DNA of 64,000 bases. Source: Chloracidobacterium sp. (GTDB lineage Bacteria; Acidobacteriota; Blastocatellia; Pyrinomonadales; Pyrinomonadaceae). How positions within the stretch are numbered: the stretch's first letter is position 1; the number at the start of each line of letters is the position of its first letter. Location: contig JADJJY010000001.1 in assembly GCA_016706275.1 (NCBI GenBank), positions 1 through 64,000 of the forward strand. The letters are read 5' to 3'. A program made the translations under genes and the position numbers. The notes under the pieces are model-generated. The model was not told where the DNA came from, made no database searches, and saw nothing but the letters and a program-made list of their open reading frames with translations. This document shows, in pieces, positions 16,526 to 24,712 of the stretch.

Positions 16526-17320
16526 ATGAAGCCCCCGAATACTACGGCATCTCGACAGGGCCCTACACTGGCTATCGCCAGACGACTGCGAACTTGGCTG
16601 ATGGACAGATTTGTAGCCGTAGCCATTATTTCTCTTTTACTAACAATCGCTTTAGTTTTCATCCTTGTTTACCTAAAAATTCTTGCATTGACCCCATCGA
16701 TGACAGATTACCCGGTGCGGGGTATCGATGTATCTCATCACAATGGTGAGATCGACTGGGAAAGAGTCGCAGTCCAGAACATAAAATTTGCGTACATCAA
16801 GGCATCGGAAGGTAATGACCTGCAGGACCCCCTTTTCGAGCGAAACTGGCAGGAGGTTCGACGTGTCGGGCTTATTCCCGGAGCATTTCACGTTTTTGGG
16901 AACTGCAGCACAGGAGTCGAGCAGGCAAGAAACTTTCTATTAGTTTGGCGCGACCGTGGAATTGCATTGCCACCGGCTGTAGACGTATCGTCTGGACTTC
17001 CATGTGCAGGGGCTACCGGAAACCCTCGAAATGAACTATTAGTTTTCTTAAACGAAATCGAACGGACTACTGGTCGAAGACCGATTGTCTATGACAACCG
17101 GACTTATATTCCCGGATTCAGCAATAATTCAGGACACCAAGATATCAAATGGGCCCGGGGAATCATTTGGCACCCTCATGTTTTTTACGGAGATGAATGG
17201 GTTTTTTGGCAGTATAGCCGTCGAGGAGAAATCGACGGAATCAGTTTTCCGGTGGACCTAAATGTCTTCCAAGGTAGCGATGAGAGATTTAAGACGATCC
17301 TTCAAGGAGCAGGACAATGA
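16526..17320 (+). CDS. Membrane-anchored GH25-fold protein lacking the usual catalytic Glu
   Basis: 264 residues. A hydrophobic anchor lies at about 30-53 (VAVAIISLLLTIALVFILVY) after a basic start. The GH25 lysozyme signature follows: RGIDVSHHNGEIDWERV and IKFAYIKASEGNDLQDPLFERN, then GAFHVFG. Where active GH25 enzymes have the DxE pair (for example PPVLDIE), this protein has LPPAVDVSSG, so the general acid/base Glu is Ser. The late VFWQYSRRGEIDGISFPVDLNVFQG matches the C-terminal strand WQYSxxGxVxGIxxxVDxNxF. It may bind rather than cut peptidoglycan, or use another Glu. The next gene starts within its stop codon (ATGA). Confidence 0.75.
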   Translation: MKPPNTTASRQGPTLAIARRLRTWLMDRFVAVAIISLLLTIALVFILVYLKILALTPSMTDYPVRGIDVSHHNGEIDWERVAVQNIKFAYIKASEGNDLQDPLFERNWQEVRRVGLIPGAFHVFGNCSTGVEQARNFLLVWRDRGIALPPAVDVSSGLPCAGATGNPRNELLVFLNEIERTTGRRPIVYDNRTYIPGFSNNSGHQDIKWARGIIWHPHVFYGDEWVFWQYSRRGEIDGISFPVDLNVFQGSDERFKTILQGAGQ

Positions 17321-18063
17321 TAGTTGTGAGAATCATCAAGGGCCCCGGTGTGGTACGTCAATGGTTGGGCCGTCACAACCCCCAGATGATTTATTTGTGT
17401 CGCTCCTAGCTACGGATTCCGAATGGGAAATCGACTATAGTGAGGCCACCCTTCAGGAAAGAAACGATTGGCTGTCAAAGGATCTATTCAATCGTTGTTC
17501 ACGGGCATTACGTGTCCGCAAATTACCGGTATTTCTCAAAGGAGAACAGTTTGATGATTTCGAGGAATTCAAAGATCGATATGGTTCTTGGTTTACAAAC
17601 TCATTAAAATTTGAGGTAGAGAATACCGTCGGGGTCACCATTCACACGTTTCACGGTTCCTACGCATCGGCACTATCGCTTGTGAAAGACGATGAAACTG
17701 GTGTTCAGATCGAAAGAAATGGTTATGCGGAGCAATATTCAATCTATAAGGATAGTATTCAGGCACGAGCTGAATTCAGAAGGAGAGGCCTAAGTGAGGA
17801 GCATTTTTTAGACTTCTTCCACGACGAGTTACAGGAGAAAATGTCTCAGGGCTCAAATGCAGAGGTTGATGAATTGCTTGATTATGCTGAACAATACGGT
17901 TGTAAGATGAGCCGAGCTTTTCTAACCGGCCTCCTGAGCTCCGTTATAAAGCAAGGAACAGATCGAAAACTCGTCTGGAGGCTGCGAGAGTTGATACGAA
18001 CTGCGAGATCTTGAATCTGCGATTGTGCGTGAGATCGACGAAGCAATGCCTCCCTTGGATTAG
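17317..18063 (+). CDS. Unknown protein coupled to the GH25 gene (frameshifted)
   Basis: The best start is the ATG at 17317, which overlaps the GH25 stop as ATGA. This frame gives MIVVRIIKGPGVVRQWLGRH and then, in the CCCCC run near 17380, passes into the long frame open to 18014 (DDLFVSLLATDSEWEIDYSE...). A last shift near 18010 would extend it by DLESAIVREIDEAMPPLD to the TAG at 18061. Total about 245 residues, mostly charged and helical, without signal peptide or membrane segment. No family is recognised. Overlap with the GH25 gene suggests a shared role at the envelope or in lysis. Confidence 0.5.
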
Positions 18064-18191
18064 TCATTTAGAGATAGGCGAACGGACAACCGCCGAGATG
18101 AGACTTGCCCAACGATGCTTAAGGCCGCGAGGGTAGTATACTGACCTGATTGTCTTGGGATGGAATTGAGTTGGCAATATCGAGGTGTTCG

Positions 18192-18455
18192 CTACTTAAC
18201 CAACTGATTGATAACGGATCCTCGGCTGATATTAAAATTCTTCGCAATTTGTGAATTATTTAATCCACTAGCCTTGAGCCTCCGGCTCTCGTCTTTCTTG
18301 AGCGAAGCCGTCCGCGTCCGTCCAATGGACTTGCCTTGAGCCCGAACATTTGCAATACCGGCCTTGACGCGTTCACGGATCATGTCTCGATCAAATTCGG
18401 AAAGGCTAAAAACATTCCGGCCATAGCTACCCGGGACTTAAAGTCGACATCGAGA
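18192..18455 (-). pseudogene. Serine recombinase (resolvase/invertase) C-terminal relic
   Basis: On the minus strand the sequence reads VAMAGMFLAF, then after a shift SEFDRDMIRERVKAGIANV and RAQGKSIGRTRT, matching the resolvase stretch GRAMAGLLAVFAEFERDMIRERVKAGLARARAQGKRLGRP. It ends with IAKNFNISRGSVINQL, the helix-turn-helix of the family. The catalytic N-terminal domain with its Ser is missing. It is a remnant lying head-to-tail with the tyrosine integrase, probably a trace of an earlier recombination system. Confidence 0.65.
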
Positions 18456-18474
18456 CACCACCTTCTTGTGCAGA

Positions 18475-19617
18475 TCAATTCACAACATCCGATATCACCT
18501 TCGTATCACCCGAATGTTCTGAAAGATAATCATCAAGTCGGACGGCCACCTTGTTTGCCGTCTCCCTCGTAATGTTCAAGTATCGCAAAAATGTCTTTAT
18601 TTGGGAGTGTCCTGTTATCTTCATTACTTCCGAATGGGGTGATCCCGAGGCGATCATTCTTGTGGTTGCGGTATGACGGCAATCGTGGAATCTAAAGTCC
18701 TCGATGCCTGTTTCATCGCAAAGGGATTTGAACGCGGTCTTAACGGTATTCGTAATGCCAAAGACCGTTTGGTTAGGATCTTTCGACGACGCTTCCCAGA
18801 GTTTTTCAAGTTCATCCCTTAGCCGAGAGGTTATACCCACTGTCCTGGCTTCTTCGGTTTTGGTATTAGTCTGCGGAATGAAGATTTCCATCGTTTCGAA
18901 CCGGACGTCGCTCCAACGCATTTTGAATATTTCGCCCCGCCTCATTGCCGTGTCCAGTGCGCAAATGAGCAATGGCCTCAAGTGACTTCGTCTTCCTGTG
19001 CAGGCCTCAAGGAGTTGATGTTCCTCGTCGGCTGATAAGACTCGTTTCCCGCTCTACTTCTGCCGCCTTGGATATCACTCCTTTCGCCAACGCAAACGGT
19101 TTTTAATTAACCACTCATTTTGAACGGCATAATTAAGTACTCCGCGAAGCAATTCGAGTTCCCGGTTAACCGATGCAATCTTTCTTTGAGTGCCATGAAT
19201 CGTCGGAGTATTCAATCGGTGTTTCTTAAAAGCGTCGATATCGGCCGATTTTATCGAGCGTATAACCTTAGTTCCGAAATAGTCTTTCAGGATTTCAAGG
19301 GACGACTTCACCGGTAAAAGGGAACGCCTTCCCGAGATCTTGACTCCGTTTTGGTAAACAGCAGCAAAGAGCTTATTTTCCTCGTACTTTTCAGCAAGTT
19401 CCTTGAAAGTTAATTTGTCAGAGTGAAGAGTCTCCTGACCATGAACTTCAAGTTCGCTCCGCATATCATCGACGACCCGCTTGGCGGTTCGTTTGTCAGT
19501 GATTGGTTTGTACTTTACTTTGTATCTGCCGTTATCGGTTTTGTATTGCAAGCGGGCATAAAGTCGCCCCTTGATCTCCACCCAATATCTGGGAGCCGAA
19601 CGTTTCTTCGGCGTTTT
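18475..19617 (-). CDS. int: Tyrosine recombinase (phage-type integrase), frameshifted
   Basis: The N-terminal part (about 19617 down to 19075) begins KKRSAPRYWVEIKGRLYARLQYKT, with an arm-binding region and a SAM-like core-binding domain (FKELAEKYEENK...SADIDAFKKHRL). Two shifts between 19080 and 18985 lead through KRVLSADEEHQLLEAC into the catalytic domain: Arg in DTAMRRGEIFKMRW, HxxR in FHDCRHTATTRM, His in KITGHSQIKT, and the nucleophile Tyr in FLRYLNI. All catalytic residues remain. No ATG start is clear; a GTG lies at 19581, but the similarity extends further upstream. It points away from the tRNA remnant at 19877, the usual arrangement for an integrase next to its attachment site. Confidence 0.82.
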
Positions 19618-19622
19618 TTACA

Positions 19623-19873
19623 AGTCAACTATTATTGTGGAGTCAACTATATCTTTTTGCGAATTTTCGATGTCGGATTCGGGCTTCACTTCTGTACTCA
19701 CATGGCTATAACAAGATCTAGTTATCTAGAAAGTTATCTAGGACTGCGATGATAATCTATGTTATCGAATGTTACAAGTAATGACAGAAAGCGGCCCTAA
19801 ATGTAGGGGCAACATAAGGTTATGGCCACTTATGAACTTTCGTTTGATAACGTATGTTATCGTATGTTACAAG
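19623..19873. repeat. Clustered short repeats beside the attachment site (candidate integrase arm sites)
   Basis: Three repeat pairs sit between the integrase and the tRNA remnant: AGTCAACTAT at 19623-19632 and 19641-19650; AGTTATCTAG at 19720-19729 and 19732-19741; and a 28-base direct repeat at 19751-19778 and 19846-19873 built around GATAA...TATGTTATCG and ATGTTACAAG, each copy with an internal palindrome (GATAAC/GTTATC). The last repeat ends four bases before the tRNA-derived sequence. Arrays like this are typical arm-type binding sites for tyrosine integrases and their directionality factors. Confidence 0.6.
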
Positions 19874-19876
19874 AAA

Positions 19877-19928
19877 GCAACGGCTGTTAACCGAAGGGTT
19901 GTAAGTTCGAGTCTTACCTGCGGAGCCA
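19877..19928 (+). other. Truncated tRNA-Asn 3' end, element attachment site
   Basis: The 52 bases contain an anticodon-loop sequence CTGTTAA (anticodon GTT, Asn), a perfect T arm (GTAAG-TTCGAGT-CTTAC) and the acceptor end CTGCGGAG-CCA. The D arm and 5' acceptor strand are missing, and the anticodon stem looks one or two bases short. This is the expected copy of the tRNA 3' end left at one edge of an integrated element; the complete tRNA-Asn should lie at the other edge, outside the window. Confidence 0.7.
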
Positions 19929-19941
19929 ATTTAATCAGCGT

Positions 19942-19972
19942 GAGACGGGCACTGGTACGGTGTCCGTTTCTC
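19942..19972 (+). terminator. Hairpin terminator after the tRNA remnant
   Basis: GAGACGGGCAC pairs with GTGTCCGTTTCTC (one bulge, one G-T pair), a short distance after the tRNA 3' end, as expected for the original tRNA terminator. The T run is weak. Confidence 0.45.
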
Positions 19973-20088
19973 ATTTAGCACCTTACTGCACACAATTCTT
20001 ACCAGCTTACAAAACTGCGTTAAAAAGTTCGGCTCGCCAAGTTGTCAGACTTTGATCGCGTCGCAGTAATTAACATCGATTTACACTA

Positions 20089-20125
20089 AATTTAGGTTTG
20101 TTTCGTTCCGGGAGAAACCTAAATT
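20089..20125 (+). promoter_or_regulatory. 11-bp inverted repeat, candidate activator site upstream of the nfn-kor operon
   Basis: AATTTAGGTTT (20089-20099) and AAACCTAAATT (20115-20125) are perfect inverted copies with 15 bases between. They lie about 200-235 bases before the sigma-54 promoter at 20324, a normal enhancer distance for a dimeric sigma-54 activator. No coding sequence covers it. The remaining 19973-20323 shows no gene. Confidence 0.5.
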
Positions 20126-20323
20126 GACCTTTCCAATATTGAACTAGGACTCGATTTTTAAAATTCCTAATGAGATCGACGCTACCTAATTTCCGGTTTT
20201 GAGTGTGCAAAATCTCGCACTTATCCGCTTATTTCTCCAAAGTATTCCACGATTCGCTGGATAATAGGATCCACGACCTCTATTTTTGCCCGTATATACA
20301 AGTGTTAGAGGCACTTTGGTATT

Positions 20324-20339
20324 TGGCACGTTGGTTGCG
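20324..20339 (+). promoter_or_regulatory. Classical sigma-54 promoter, TGGCACG-TTGG-TTGCG
   Basis: TGGCACG (20324-20330), four bases, TTGC (20335-20338) match the textbook -24/-12 consensus with exact spacing. It lies 64 bases before the GTG start at 20403 on the same strand, so it should drive the whole nfn-kor operon, which would then need an activator; the inverted repeat at 20089 is a plausible binding site. Confidence 0.75.
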
Positions 20340-20402
20340 GAGTAAATCATTCGTTGACCATGTGTGTTCTCGATGAGAACCACAAGGAGCAAAAGGAAAA
20401 CC

Positions 20403-21296
20403 GTGAACGACACATTAATCAACCGATTCGATATCGTTAGGCGTGAGGATTTCTCCGACGTCACCTATTTGCTCGAGGTTCACCATCCGATGATGTCGAG
20501 GGCTGCCCAACCCGGTCAGTTCGTGATCGTGATGTCCCATTCTGACGGCGAACGCATACCATTGACCATCGCCGATTTCGACCGTGAAAAAGGAACGATC
20601 ACACTTGTCATCCAAGCGGTCGGTAAGACGACGCTTGAGATGCAGCAGACTTGTCAGGTTGGCACATCCCTGTACGGTATGGCCGGGCCGATGGGAATCC
20701 CGAGCCATTTAAGCGGCGCCAAAAAAGTCGTGTGCGTCGGCGGCGGCCTCGGTGTCGCTCCCGTGTATCCACAGGCCCGAGCGTGGAAAGAAAACGGGGC
20801 GTACGTGATCGGGGTGCTCGGCTTCCGGAATAAAGACCTCGTTTTTTGGGAGGACAAGTTTCGAGCGATATGCGACGAACTGATCATTTGTACGGACGAC
20901 GGTTCGGCCGGCATTAAAGGCTTTGTTACCGATGGCATCAAGCTTGCACTCGAAAAACACCCCGACATCGAGGAAGTTGTCGCGATCGGCCCGCCCGTAA
21001 TGATGCAGGCAAGTGCCGAAGCTACTCGCCCGTCCGGCGTCAAAACAATGGTCAGTCTTAACCCGATCATGGTCGACGGTACAGGAATGTGCGGCGGTTG
21101 CCGCGTGAAAGTCGGCGACGTGGTCAAGTTTGCGTGCGTTGACGGGCCGGATTTCGATGGCCACCAGGTCGATTTCGCCGACCTAATGGTGCGGCTCCGG
21201 CGTTACAAGGAGGAAGAGAAGGCGGCGACCGAACGTTGGTCGGAATCGTGCAGGATGCGGAACGTGGGCGGAGAGGTGATCGCCTTTCCTGAATAG
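20403..21296 (+). CDS. NADH/ferredoxin:NADP oxidoreductase small subunit (NfnA/SudB-like)
   Basis: 297 residues; the GTG at 20403 is chosen because AAGGAGCAAAAGG precedes it. Order of parts: FAD-binding barrel (about 5-100, with RIPLTIADFD), NAD-binding fold (GGGLGVAPVYPQ near 120), and a C-terminal [2Fe-2S] site with four Cys (GTGMCGGCRV ... FACVDGPDFDGHQVDF near 225-255), the layout of the small subunit of Nfn and sulfide dehydrogenase. With the large subunit encoded 27 bases downstream it exchanges electrons between NAD(P)H and ferredoxin in the cytoplasm. First gene of the sigma-54-driven operon. Confidence 0.85.
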   Translation: MNDTLINRFDIVRREDFSDVTYLLEVHHPMMSRAAQPGQFVIVMSHSDGERIPLTIADFDREKGTITLVIQAVGKTTLEMQQTCQVGTSLYGMAGPMGIPSHLSGAKKVVCVGGGLGVAPVYPQARAWKENGAYVIGVLGFRNKDLVFWEDKFRAICDELIICTDDGSAGIKGFVTDGIKLALEKHPDIEEVVAIGPPVMMQASAEATRPSGVKTMVSLNPIMVDGTGMCGGCRVKVGDVVKFACVDGPDFDGHQVDFADLMVRLRRYKEEEKAATERWSESCRMRNVGGEVIAFPE

Positions 21297-21323
21297 TAAT
21301 TAAAGGCAAAGAGTTAGATCCAG

Positions 21324-22811
21324 ATGGCGAAGAAACGGACAGTAAGAAGTATTCCACAGGAGCGGACGCCGGTCCGTGAACTTGACCCGGTTGTACGGGC
21401 GACAAATTTCGAAGAGGTGAACTGCGGATACACGGAACCCGAGGCCATCCTCGAATCGACACGCTGTCTTTTCTGCCCCGAACCGAAATGTATCGATGGC
21501 TGCCCGGTGAGCATCGACATCCCCGGATTCATACAGAAACTCGGCGAAAAGGATTTTCGCGGTGCGTACGACGTCATCACCGGTACAAACTTGCTCCCGG
21601 CGGTTTGCGGCCGCGTTTGCCCGCAAGAGAACCAGTGCGAAGGCGTATGTGTCGTCGGTGAGAGTCTCGTGCCTGTGGCGATCGGTCGGCTCGAACGGTT
21701 CGTCGGCGATCTCGCGATCCAAAATAATTGGGTGAGTCTGCCTTACATTGAACCGACCGTGTACAAGATCGGTATCGTCGGGTCCGGCCCGGCCGGAATG
21801 GCATGTGCTGCTGACATGGCAAAAGCCGGCTGCGAGGTAACTGTGTTTGAGGCCTTCCACGAGCCAGGTGGCGTCCTTCGGTACGGCATTCCTGATTTTA
21901 GGCTGCCAAACACTGTCGTCGATGCCGAGATCGAGAAATTAGAACAACTTGGCGTTAAATTCGAATGCAATACGCTTGTCGGTAGGCTCTTCACGATCGA
22001 GCAGATGATCAAAGAGCTTGGATTTCATGCTGTATTCATCGGCACCGGCGCAGGATATCCGACTATGCTCGGGATTCCCGGTGACTCGCTCAACGGCGTG
22101 CTGTCGGCGAATGAACTTCTGACCCGATGCAATCTGATGAATGCCCGCGAGTTTCCTAACGTCGACACACCACTACCGCTTGGCAAGCAGGTGGTCGTCG
22201 TCGGAGCAGGTAACACCGCGATGGACGCACTTCGTGTTAGCAAGCGGCTTGGAGCGGAAAACGTCACCTGCGTTTATCGCCGTTCGAAAGCCGAAGCTCC
22301 GGCACGCGCCGAGGAAGTTCACCACGCTGAACAAGAGGGGATCGAATTTCACTGGCTAAGCAATCCGGTCGAGATCCTCGACGATGGTGAGGGTTCGGTC
22401 TACGCGATGCGATGCATCCGGATGGAACTCGGCGAGCCCGACGAGTCAGGAAGGAGACGTCCGGTCGCCGTCCCCGGCAGCGAATTTGAGATCGAGACCG
22501 ATCAGGTTGTTTTCGCGATCGGCACGAACGCCAACCCGATCATCGGCCAGACGTCAAAACTTAAACTCAACAAGTGGGGCTACATCCAGACGGACGAAAA
22601 TTTGATGACCTCGATGGCGGGAGTTTTTGCCGGCGGAGACATCGTCACCGGTGCGGCAACTGTGATCGAAGCAATGGGAGCGGGCCGAAAGGCAGCCCGC
22701 GGGATGAAAGCTTACCTGGGAATTCGCGACGTTGGGCGTGCAGATCGGACGGAAATGCTGTTCGGCCTTTCCGTACGCGAACACAATTTTACACGAGTAA
22801 GGTCGGCATAA
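21324..22811 (+). CDS. NADPH:ferredoxin oxidoreductase large subunit (NfnB/SudA/GltD-like)
   Basis: 495 residues, the usual length for this family. The N-terminal Fe-S domain has RCLFCPEPKCIDGCPVSIDIP and CGRVCPQENQCEGVCV, ligands for two [4Fe-4S] clusters. Then come a FAD site (GIVGSGPAGMACAADM, near 150), an NADP site (VVVVGAGNTAMDALRVSKRL, near 290) and the closing FAD motif GVFAGGDIVTGAATVIEAMG. With the preceding subunit it forms a cytosolic Nfn/Sud-type enzyme that may bifurcate electrons. It lies directly upstream of ferredoxin-dependent oxidoreductase genes, so it likely balances their reduced ferredoxin against NAD(P)H. Confidence 0.88.
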   Translation: MAKKRTVRSIPQERTPVRELDPVVRATNFEEVNCGYTEPEAILESTRCLFCPEPKCIDGCPVSIDIPGFIQKLGEKDFRGAYDVITGTNLLPAVCGRVCPQENQCEGVCVVGESLVPVAIGRLERFVGDLAIQNNWVSLPYIEPTVYKIGIVGSGPAGMACAADMAKAGCEVTVFEAFHEPGGVLRYGIPDFRLPNTVVDAEIEKLEQLGVKFECNTLVGRLFTIEQMIKELGFHAVFIGTGAGYPTMLGIPGDSLNGVLSANELLTRCNLMNAREFPNVDTPLPLGKQVVVVGAGNTAMDALRVSKRLGAENVTCVYRRSKAEAPARAEEVHHAEQEGIEFHWLSNPVEILDDGEGSVYAMRCIRMELGEPDESGRRRPVAVPGSEFEIETDQVVFAIGTNANPIIGQTSKLKLNKWGYIQTDENLMTSMAGVFAGGDIVTGAATVIEAMGAGRKAARGMKAYLGIRDVGRADRTEMLFGLSVREHNFTRVRSA

Positions 22812-22813
22812 TT

Positions 22814-24712
22814 ATGGCACCTGACGACATCATTAAACCAAACAAGCCTGCCGCTAACGGCAATCACGTAAATCGCGTGTCTGCCAGGCTTAAGGAACAC
22901 ATCGTTGAGATCATCAGCGACTCGGGCGAGGGCGCACAGAAATGCGGCCAGTCGTTTGGCTCGATCGTTGCGCGAATGGGTCACGGTGTCTGGACAGTCG
23001 AGATCATTCCGGCTGAGATCCGTCCTCCGGCTCGCAGCGTCGCTGGTGCGAGCGGCAACCGCATCCGCATCGGCGAAAAGCGCGTCACTAATGGCGGCAA
23101 CGAGACGGACCTTGTTGTCGCTTTTAACGAACAGGTCTTGCTCGGCCGTGTTCGGTCAAATGAGTTAAAACAGGGCTGCACTATATTGCTCGAATCGATG
23201 TGGCGTGACGATCCGAACCTAAGCATCAGAAGTTCGTATGTTGAGACGTACAAACAGCTTGTCGCTGCAGGCTATCGAGTTTACGAGATCCCGATGGAGG
23301 AAGAATGTCATAAGCATGTCACAGACTCGAGAAGGGGAAAGAACATGTTCGCGCTCGGCATGCTCTGCAGTTGTTACAGCCTCGACCTGCAGGTCGCTCG
23401 CGACCAGGTGGCACTTACATTTGGAAAAAAATCAGAAAAGGTCATCAACACAAACATCGAGTTGCTCGAGGCCGGCTTTGCATGGGCCGAGGCCAATCTG
23501 GACTTCAGGTACGAAATACCGTCTTCCAAGACCACAGAACCTCAAATAGTCGTCAATGGTAATACTGCGCTTGCCCTCGGCGTGCTTGCATCGGGAATGG
23601 AGATCTGCGCGATGTACCCGATCACTCCGGCGACATCGGCGTCGCATTACCTCAGCGACGCTTTTGAAAAGGTCGGCGGCGTTGTGCATCAGGCAGAGGA
23701 CGAGATCGCAGCGTGTGCGTTCGCGATAGGAGCGTCGTATGCGGGTAAATGTACGGTGACGATCACATCGGGCCCAGGCTATTCGCTGAAGCAGGAAGCG
23801 ATCGGCCTGGCTGTAATGGGCGAGATACCGCTTGTTGTTGTCAATGTAATGCGTGGCGGGCCAAGCACCGGACAGCCGACGAAGACCGAGCAGGGTGACC
23901 TGATGACGACGATCTTTGGCAGCCACGGCGACGCGCCAAAGGTTGTGATCGCACCTGGAACTATCGAAGAATGTTTTTACTCTGTTATCACCGCTCGAAA
24001 GATCGCCGAGACATTCAATATGGTCGTCGTGATCCTTTCGGATGCTAATCTCGCAACGTCTCAAGCACCATTCACACGTCCGTCGTTCGACGAAGCGTGG
24101 TTGGCTCCTCCGATCGACCAGAGTGCCGTTCCGGCGGGAGCGAAACCGTACGACTGGGATCCGAAAACCGGATTGGCACGCCGATTCATTCCGGGCCAGC
24201 CGGGCGGAATGCACACGCTGACCGGGCTCGCACACGATGTAAACAGCCATGTCGCCTACGACCCCGAGATCAATCAGCAAGGAATGCGTGCGAGAAGCCT
24301 AAAACTCGCAGCTCTGCAAAAGACGCTTCTGCCGCCGACGGTCTTTGGCGATCCCACCGGGGATCTTCTGGTGATCGGTTGGGGAAGTACGAAAGGTGCG
24401 ATCGAAGAGGCTGTCGAGGAATTTCGCGAAGAGGGGAAACGGATTTCGTCGCTTCACCTGACGTTCATTCAACCGATGCCGCCAGGGATAAAAGAGATAC
24501 TCGCCGGATTCAAGAAGATCATCACGATCGAGAACAACTGGAGCGACGATCCGAATGACGAGATCATCGACGAGACCAATCGGCGGTACTCCGCACTCGC
24601 GATGCTGCTCCGCTCCCGTTATCTCTTTGACATTGATTGCTGGAGCGAGTGCCGCGGTACGCCGCTCAAACCGAATACGGTCCGCCGCGTGATACTGGAG
24701 GCACTTTCATGA
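22814..24712 (+). CDS. korA: 2-oxoacid:ferredoxin oxidoreductase, gamma-alpha fusion (KorA)
   Basis: 632 residues from the ATG at 22814, two bases after the nfnB stop. Residues about 20-210 are the gamma domain (GEGAQKCGQSFGSIVARMG; NETDLVVAFNEQVLLGRV). Residues 230-632 are the alpha part with YPITPATSASHYLSDAFEKVGG, the EDEIAACAFAIGASYAG motif and ITSGPGYSLKQEAIGLAVMGEIPLVVVNVMRGGPSTGQPTKTEQGDL, typical of KorA. It forms the CoA- and substrate-binding half of an enzyme that oxidises 2-oxoglutarate (or pyruvate or a branched 2-oxoacid) to the acyl-CoA while reducing ferredoxin. The substrate cannot be decided from sequence by eye. Confidence 0.88.
   Translation: MAPDDIIKPNKPAANGNHVNRVSARLKEHIVEIISDSGEGAQKCGQSFGSIVARMGHGVWTVEIIPAEIRPPARSVAGASGNRIRIGEKRVTNGGNETDLVVAFNEQVLLGRVRSNELKQGCTILLESMWRDDPNLSIRSSYVETYKQLVAAGYRVYEIPMEEECHKHVTDSRRGKNMFALGMLCSCYSLDLQVARDQVALTFGKKSEKVINTNIELLEAGFAWAEANLDFRYEIPSSKTTEPQIVVNGNTALALGVLASGMEICAMYPITPATSASHYLSDAFEKVGGVVHQAEDEIAACAFAIGASYAGKCTVTITSGPGYSLKQEAIGLAVMGEIPLVVVNVMRGGPSTGQPTKTEQGDLMTTIFGSHGDAPKVVIAPGTIEECFYSVITARKIAETFNMVVVILSDANLATSQAPFTRPSFDEAWLAPPIDQSAVPAGAKPYDWDPKTGLARRFIPGQPGGMHTLTGLAHDVNSHVAYDPEINQQGMRARSLKLAALQKTLLPPTVFGDPTGDLLVIGWGSTKGAIEEAVEEFREEGKRISSLHLTFIQPMPPGIKEILAGFKKIITIENNWSDDPNDEIIDETNRRYSALAMLLRSRYLFDIDCWSECRGTPLKPNTVRRVILEALS

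Larger units (their letters stand above)
1..19928. mobile_element. Integrated element with its own RNA polymerase genes (left end outside window)
   Basis: The segment is more A/T-rich than the rest of the window and holds phage- or plasmid-type genes: divergent RNA polymerase subunits, a Clp-type ATPase, a CHAP protein, a GH25-fold protein, a serine recombinase relic and a tyrosine integrase. The integrase (minus strand, 18475-19617) sits next to a truncated tRNA-Asn 3' end at 19877-19928, the usual layout of an element inserted into a tRNA gene. No capsid, tail, terminase, relaxase or conjugation gene is visible, so it may be a satellite or plasmid-like island, or those genes lie to the left of the window. 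Many genes are broken by one-base shifts. Confidence 0.75.

Noticed and set aside
18161..18175. A third -24/-12 site, TGGAATT-GAGT-TGGC
   Set aside because: The -12 half is TGGC rather than TTGC, and no plus-strand gene follows; only the integrase on the other strand is near.
23432..24280. A 282-residue open frame on the minus strand opposite korA
   Set aside because: It is antisense to a clearly conserved gene, Arg/His-rich and without motifs; a codon-bias shadow in G/C-rich DNA.
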